54,429 nucleotides of DNA, taken from NCBI RefSeq assembly GCF_041949975.1, contig NZ_JBHFQG010000026.1, forward strand, positions 1 through 54,429, read 5' to 3'. How positions within the stretch are numbered: position 1 is the first letter of the stretch; every line of letters begins with the position of its first letter. Shown here piece by piece: positions 50,196-54,429 of this stretch. Position numbers and translations under genes: made by a program. The DNA comes from Alteribacillus sp041949975 (GTDB lineage Bacteria > Bacillota > Bacilli > Bacillales > Marinococcaceae). The notes beneath the pieces are model-generated. The model was not told where the DNA came from. It did not search any database and was given only the letters and a program-made list of their open reading frames with translations.

Positions 50196-51623
50196 ATGGA
50201 CACTAGATTGTATATAAACGGAGAATGGAAAACAGCAGAAAAAGGAACTTTTGACGTAGTAAATCCAGCGAATGGAGAAAAAATCGGCACCGCAGCAGAC
50301 GGAGGAAAAAAAGAAACCAAAGAAGCTGTCGAAGCTGCCGAAAACGCCTTTAAAAGCTGGTCTGCCCTTACAGCCCAAGAACGTGCCGGCTATTTAAAAG
50401 AAATATACCGTCTGATGATGGAGAGAAAAGATGAGCTCGGAGAATTGATTACGGAGGAAATGGGAAAGCCGCTCAAAGAAGCAAAAGGAGAAATTCAGTA
50501 CGCTGCTTCGTTTCTTGAATGGTTCGCAGAAGAAGGGAAGCGCACCTATGGAAGAATCATTCCAGCCAGCTCTACAGAAAAACGGATGATGGTGATTCAG
50601 CAGCCTGTAGGTGTCGTCGGAGCGATCACTCCGTGGAATTTTCCGCAGGCAATGGTTACCCGCAAAGTAGCTCCGGCTCTTGCTTCTGGCTGCACGGTCG
50701 TATTAAAGCCGGGAGAAGACACACCGTTTTCTGCAGTAAAATTTGCAGAGATTTGTGAAGAAGCGGGTCTTCCGAAAGGAGTATTCAACCTGGTCACCGG
50801 GCAGGAGGCTTCTGAAATCGGCGGAGAATTGATGGAGAATAAAGCGGTACGAAAAATTACTTTTACTGGATCTACGGAAGTTGGGCGTTTATTAATGAAA
50901 CAAGGCTCCGAACAAATTAAAAAACTGTCGCTTGAATTAGGCGGACATGCGCCTATCATTGTCTTGGATGACGCGGATGTAGATAAAGCGGTTCAAGGTT
51001 CGATTGCTTCGAAGTTTAGAAATGCTGGTCAAACGTGCGTATGCGGCAACCGTATTTATGTACAAGAAGGCATTTATGATGAGTTTATTGAGAAATTTAA
51101 AGCAGAAACAGAAAAGCTGAAAGTCGGTAACGGGTTTAAAGACGATGTGGACATTGGACCACTTATCAACCAGGGAGGTTTTGAGAAAGTAGGTCGTCAT
51201 GTGAAAGACGCGATCGACAAAGGCGCCGAGCTTGTTGTCGGCGGAGAAGGTTATGAAGAAAATGGCGCTTATTTCTTTAAACCAACTGTCCTGAAAGACA
51301 TCACGCATGAGATGGTGATTATGGAAGAAGAAACATTCGGCCCTGTCGCTCCTGTGCAGAAAATTTCAAGCGACGAGGAAGGCATTCGTTTAGCCAATTC
51401 TTCTCCATACGGTTTAGCTTCTTATTTCTTTACAGAAAACATGAGCCGGGGCATGAAAGTAGCGGAAGGACTTGAGTTTGGTATAGTCGGCTGGAATGAC
51501 GGCGTACCGTCTGCTGCCCAAGCGCCATTTGGCGGCTGGAAGCAAAGCGGTATAGGCCGGGAAGGCGGACGCGAAGGCATTGAAGTCTTTCTTGAAACAA
51601 AATATATTTCTATGGGTGTATAA
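50196..51623 (+). CDS. gabD: NAD(P)-dependent succinate-semialdehyde dehydrogenase
   Basis: 475 residues, the normal size of GabD. The aldehyde dehydrogenase core is complete: PWNFPQAMVTRKVAPALASG, LKPGEDTPFSA, FTGSTEVGRLLM, catalytic Glu in LELGGHAPIIV and catalytic Cys in FRNAGQTCVCGNRIYV, then EEETFGPVAPV and the C-terminal GREGGREGIEVFLETKYIS. It oxidises succinate semialdehyde (from GABA breakdown) to succinate. Other aldehydes are possible. AAAGGAGAG precedes the ATG; a palindrome lies just upstream; a strong terminator follows. It is a single-gene unit. Confidence 0.9.
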   Translation: MDTRLYINGEWKTAEKGTFDVVNPANGEKIGTAADGGKKETKEAVEAAENAFKSWSALTAQERAGYLKEIYRLMMERKDELGELITEEMGKPLKEAKGEIQYAASFLEWFAEEGKRTYGRIIPASSTEKRMMVIQQPVGVVGAITPWNFPQAMVTRKVAPALASGCTVVLKPGEDTPFSAVKFAEICEEAGLPKGVFNLVTGQEASEIGGELMENKAVRKITFTGSTEVGRLLMKQGSEQIKKLSLELGGHAPIIVLDDADVDKAVQGSIASKFRNAGQTCVCGNRIYVQEGIYDEFIEKFKAETEKLKVGNGFKDDVDIGPLINQGGFEKVGRHVKDAIDKGAELVVGGEGYEENGAYFFKPTVLKDITHEMVIMEEETFGPVAPVQKISSDEEGIRLANSSPYGLASYFFTENMSRGMKVAEGLEFGIVGWNDGVPSAAQAPFGGWKQSGIGREGGREGIEVFLETKYISMGV

Positions 51624-51668
51624 GTGTTGGTGATAATGAAGGAGCTGTCTGAAAAGCCCTTGCATGGT

Positions 51669-51715
51669 AAACAGCCGGTTGTGAAAATAAATCACGACCG
51701 GCTGTTTTGCTTTTA
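51669..51715 (+). terminator. terminator behind gabD
   Basis: AAACAGCCGG and CCGGCTGTTT pair with additional bases inside (TTGTG / CACGA) and run into TGCTTTTATTTG. Confidence 0.8.
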
Positions 51716-52035
51716 TTTGTTTTTTCTGTACAGGCAGTGCCATTGCTCTTAATCAGAAAGTTGGCAGCGGCGATCGATGTGGACCTTCCTCAAGCTTGGC
51801 AAAAAGAGTTAGGGAGGTCCTAATCACGCGAGTGCTTCCAAAAAGAATATGGGACTGTCTCTTACTTTCGAGACAATGTTTTTTGAAGAGAGCAGTTAAC
51901 CTTGCTGCTACAGCACGGACCAAAAGGATTCTCGTTCCGCTAAATCTACAAAAGTAAGCTCCGCCCCGCCTATGCCTCTCATTGCGCAGCTCCATCACCT
52001 TCTAAATAAAAATGTGCAAATAGTTTGAAATTTTA
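51716..52035. other. intergenic stretch without a supported gene
   Basis: About 320 nt. It has a short hairpin TGTCTC-TTACTTTC-GAGACA near 51855-51874 followed by a T-run, and a second stem GGACCTTCC / GGAGGTCC-like near 51780-51820. An 81-codon minus-strand frame lacks a ribosome site and a plausible protein composition. The segment may be another decayed repeat. Confidence 0.35.
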
Positions 52036-52065
52036 TTGACTATTTACTTGTTCATCTGCTATAGT
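52036..52065 (+). promoter_or_regulatory. sigma-A promoter of the cold-shock gene
   Basis: TTGACT at 52036-52041 and TATAGT at 52060-52065 with an 18-nt spacer. Confidence 0.7.
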
Positions 52066-52112
52066 AAAAAAGTGGGAAAGCCCGCGCATAACTTTCGAAA
52101 GGAATGTGAATT

Positions 52113-52310
52113 ATGCAAGGAAAAGTAAAATGGTTTAACAATGAAAAAGGTTTTGGATTTATCGAGCGAGAAGACGGAGACGACGTTTTTGTACATTACT
52201 CTGCGATTAATGCAGAAGGCTATAAGTCGCTCGAAGAAGGACAGGACGTTGAATTTGAAATTGTGGAAGGTGCGCGCGGCCCCCAGGCTGCAAATGTTAA
52301 CAAACTATAA
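52113..52310 (+). CDS. cold-shock protein (CspA/CspB family)
   Basis: 65 residues, a single cold-shock domain: GKVKWFNNEKGFGFIERED with RNP1 KGFGFI and RNP2 VFVHYSAI. It binds single-stranded RNA and DNA and acts as an RNA chaperone. AAAGGAATG precedes the ATG. It differs from B. subtilis CspB/C/D enough that no exact letter is given. The unit is monocistronic, with a weak hairpin and T-run behind it around 52366-52397. Confidence 0.95.
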   Translation: MQGKVKWFNNEKGFGFIEREDGDDVFVHYSAINAEGYKSLEEGQDVEFEIVEGARGPQAANVNKL

Positions 52311-52556
52311 TATATTTTTCTGCCTCCTGAAAGACTGAGGAGCGCAGGACACAAATTTAAAATTAAGGCCGTTTTCAGCGATGAGGCGGGCTTTTTTACG
52401 TCTGAAACGAACCTGATTTTTTCATGAAGCTTGCTGTTCGACAAATTTCGCATTTTCTTTACATTCTTTCGATTTTTTTGACGATTTTTCTGTTTTGAGA
52501 AGGAGTCTAAAAGTGAATATAGAATAATAGTAGCATCGAAAGGAGGAGTTTACTTG

Positions 52557-53141
52557 ATGAATTACAATATTCGTGGTGAAAACCTAGAGGTAACTCCGGC
52601 ACTTAAGAATTATGTGGAAAAGAAAGTGACTAAGCTTGAACGTTATTTTGACAACACTCCGGTGGCTGATGTGCATGTGAAAATGGAGGTTCAAAATAGC
52701 GAACACATTATTGAGGTTACTGTTCCGATGCCGCAGCTTTTGCTTCGGGCAGAAGAAACACACGCTGACATGTACGCTGCCATCGATCTCGTCGTTGAAA
52801 AGCTTGAACGGCAGATTCGAAAACACAAAACAAAAGTGAATCGCAAGTTTCGTCAAGACGGCAGTGTGAAATACATGTTTAAAGACAACATTGAAGACTT
52901 AAATGAAGAGCTTGTTAATGGAGAATTATCGAATAACGAGTTTCCTGAAAGCGAAGTGGATGATTATGAAATCGTCCGTACGAAACGCTTTAACTTAAAA
53001 CCGATGGATACAGAAGAAGCTATCCTGCAGATGGATATGTTAGGTCACAACTTTTTCGTATTTTCTAATGCGGTGAATGGCGATACTAATGTAGTATATC
53101 GAAGAAGAGATGGACGTTACGGCTTAATTGAGCCGGAATAA
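52557..53141 (+). CDS. hpf: HPF, long-form ribosome hibernation promoting factor (YvyD)
   Basis: About 194 residues. The N-terminal S30AE domain (NYNIRGENLEVTPALKNYVE, KKVTKLERYFDN, HADMYAAIDLVVEKLERQIR) and the C-terminal dimerisation domain (EIVRTKRFNLKPMDTEEAIL, LGHNFFVFSNAVNGDTNVVY) are both present, so it is the long form that makes 100S ribosome dimers. The ATG at 52557 has AAAGGAGGAG upstream; a TTG directly before it is less likely. In B. subtilis yvyD follows fliT and precedes secA; here other genes lie between fliT and hpf, and an insertion sequence follows. Confidence 0.95.
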   Translation: MNYNIRGENLEVTPALKNYVEKKVTKLERYFDNTPVADVHVKMEVQNSEHIIEVTVPMPQLLLRAEETHADMYAAIDLVVEKLERQIRKHKTKVNRKFRQDGSVKYMFKDNIEDLNEELVNGELSNNEFPESEVDDYEIVRTKRFNLKPMDTEEAILQMDMLGHNFFVFSNAVNGDTNVVYRRRDGRYGLIEPE

Positions 53142-53182
53142 AGAATTATTAAGAATATATGTTGACGGCAGGATAACAGCCG

Positions 53183-54427
53183 TCATGAATAAGGAATATA
53201 AGAATGGCATAGCCATCTAGATAAAGATGGGGCTGGGACATAACTAGCCCGAAATAGTAAAAAAAGATTCCGATTATCGTTTTTTAATAATCGGAATCTT
53301 TTTTGGTTACTATTCAGGGGTCCATGATGTGTGGAGGCGGTATACTTTCTCAAGTTCACCGCCATAAATGCAAACCCTAACTCATTTTCTACTTTTTCTT
53401 TGCCTCTCACCGACATTCGAGTGAAACGCAAATTAGCCTTCAAAAATCCGAAGACTGGCTCTACATCTATCTTACGCTTACCATAGATTTCACCCGTTTT
53501 CGTTTCCGAAAGCTTTTCTCTCATATATGCTTTTTGGTTTTCCCATTTTTCGTTGTAATAAACCTTCCGATTCTTTCCTTCCTTTGCTTTTGTACACTTG
53601 GATCGTAATGGACAACCAGAACAGTCTTCACATTCATAGACCTTAAATGTTCGTTGAAATCCTGCTTTATCCACTCGGTTTGACGTATAGCGAAATGTCA
53701 ATGTTTTCCCGTTTGGACAGGTCAATGAATCGTCTTTTTGATCATAGTCCCAGTTGGCCATGTTAAAAGGATCTTCCTTATATTTCTTTTTCTTTTCTTT
53801 ACGATACAAGTTATACGTGATGAGTGGTGTACGTTTTCGATGGTTTAGAATATCTTCATAATTTTGTTCACTGCCATAACCGGCGTCAGCGACAATGTAG
53901 TTGGTAGCTGAAAAAAACCTTTCTCAATCTTATTTAGAAAAGGGATGAACGTTCGTGTATCCGTTGGATTGGGGAAAACATCATAAGCCAATGCATATTG
54001 TCCTTCTGTCGCCATTTGTACATTATAACCGGCTTTGAGTTTGACCATTTCTCATATAGTCATCTTTCATTCGCATAAATGTGACGTCATGATCGGTTTT
54101 CGAATAACTGTTGCGCTCCCCGAAGATTTTCATGTCCTTTTGGTATTTTTGTTTGCGCGCTACATAATCCTTGAATGGTTTTCGATATTGCTTTGGTGCT
54201 TTACGTTCGGAACGAAGCTGTTTACGTTCGCTTCCGTCTTCGCTCGCTTCGATTTGTTGATCATAATTCTCTACCTTTTCGTCTAGCTTTTTCACTATTT
54301 GGGTGAGTTCATCGGTAGATAATTCATCCATGTTGTCCCGTTCTATTTCTGGAATAATTTCTTTTTCCAATAGTTCTTCATACATTTGGTTGGATCTCTC
54401 CACCAACTGAGCGCTATATTTCTCCAC
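53183..54427 (-). pseudogene. IS1182-family transposase, frameshifted, 5' end outside the window
   Basis: Read from the right edge, the first piece (54427 to about 54045) gives SYSKTDHDVTFMRMKDDYM; an extra A shifts the frame into LKAGYNVQMATEGQYALAYD. A second shift near 53915 links to IVADAGYGSEQNYEDIL and the zinc-finger-like CEDCSGCPLRSKC, then the C-terminal VEPVFGFLKANLRFTRMSVR and NELGFAFMAVNLRK. The last frame runs past the presumed IS end into flanking DNA, so the normal stop is also lost. At least two lesions make the element non-autonomous. Confidence 0.85.
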
Positions 54428-54429
54428 GG
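53229..54429 (-). mobile_element. IS1182-family insertion sequence, cut by the window edge
   Basis: The left end GGGGCTGGGACATAACTAGC fits the terminal repeat style of IS1182-type elements. A long hairpin (53259-53304) lies inside this end. The transposase is on the minus strand and broken. The other end is outside the window, so target duplications cannot be checked. Confidence 0.75.
53259..53304. terminator. long hairpin at the IS end
   Basis: AAAAAAGATTCCGATTAT and ATAATCGGAATCTTTTTT pair perfectly around a 9-nt loop. It can terminate transcription in both directions and may shield the element or end hpf transcription. Confidence 0.75.

Noticed and set aside
51753..51998. 81-codon minus-strand frame before the cold-shock gene
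   Set aside because: Very basic, no ribosome site, spans hairpins; looks like a non-coding repeat.

Overview
The window is chromosomal DNA from a low-to-moderate GC, endospore-forming-type Bacillaceae, probably halophilic or alkaliphilic. Its gene order follows the Bacillus subtilis block yvyE / tagU(lytR) / degS-degU / degV(yviA) / comFA-comFC / yvyF-flgM-yvyG-flgK-flgL-yviE-fliW-csrA / hag / flaG / fliD-fliS-fliT / hpf(yvyD). Many secreted proteins are rich in Asp and Glu, and several genes carry SLH (S-layer homology) domains. No rRNA, tRNA or CRISPR array was seen. The taxonomic guess rests on synteny and protein style only.

Region 1 (about 0.5-20.5 kb) is cell envelope. It holds a TPR lipoprotein; two secreted SLH proteins (an amidase and a CAP-domain protein); and a tight operon of CsaB pyruvyl transferase, a Wzy/ligase-like membrane protein, a GT4 glycosyltransferase, a PssD/PssE-type split glycosyltransferase, a MurJ/Wzx-like flippase, a UDP-glucose dehydrogenase and an SLH lipoprotein. 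A SpoIID/LytB protein, TagO and an LCP-family ligase follow. Together these could build, pyruvylate, export and attach a uronic-acid-containing secondary wall polymer and supply the proteins that bind it. A degenerate group II intron sits directly behind the tagO terminator.

Region 2 (about 20.8-28 kb) is regulation and competence: YvyE/YigZ, DegS, DegU, DegV, ComFA and ComFC (no comFB between them). A comK-like gene lies further on, divergent from hag.

Region 3 (about 28-48.5 kb) is the late flagellar locus. The front part (yvyF to csrA) is intact and is followed by an unusual DegU-like HTH protein, comK and a large flagellin with a CsrA-type leader. Behind hag the locus is decaying: a frameshifted unknown gene, a dead radC-like gene, a dead second flagellin, a broken flaG, a frameshifted yjfB and a dead second fliD lie among intact fliD, fliS and fliT. 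A small helical protein family, apparently undescribed, occurs here in two intact copies and one dead copy. At least four sigma-D promoters can be read directly.

Region 4 (about 48.6-54.4 kb) holds an acidic lipoprotein, a GabD-type dehydrogenase, a cold-shock protein, ribosome hibernation factor HPF, and a frameshifted IS1182-type transposase cut by the window edge.

Four gaps between operons contain degenerate tandem repeats of about 22 nt with a GTTCATAAA core; three of them also carry a GGGGCCAGACCC motif. A separate long repeat element occurs twice in opposite orientation (302-478 and 31858-32111).
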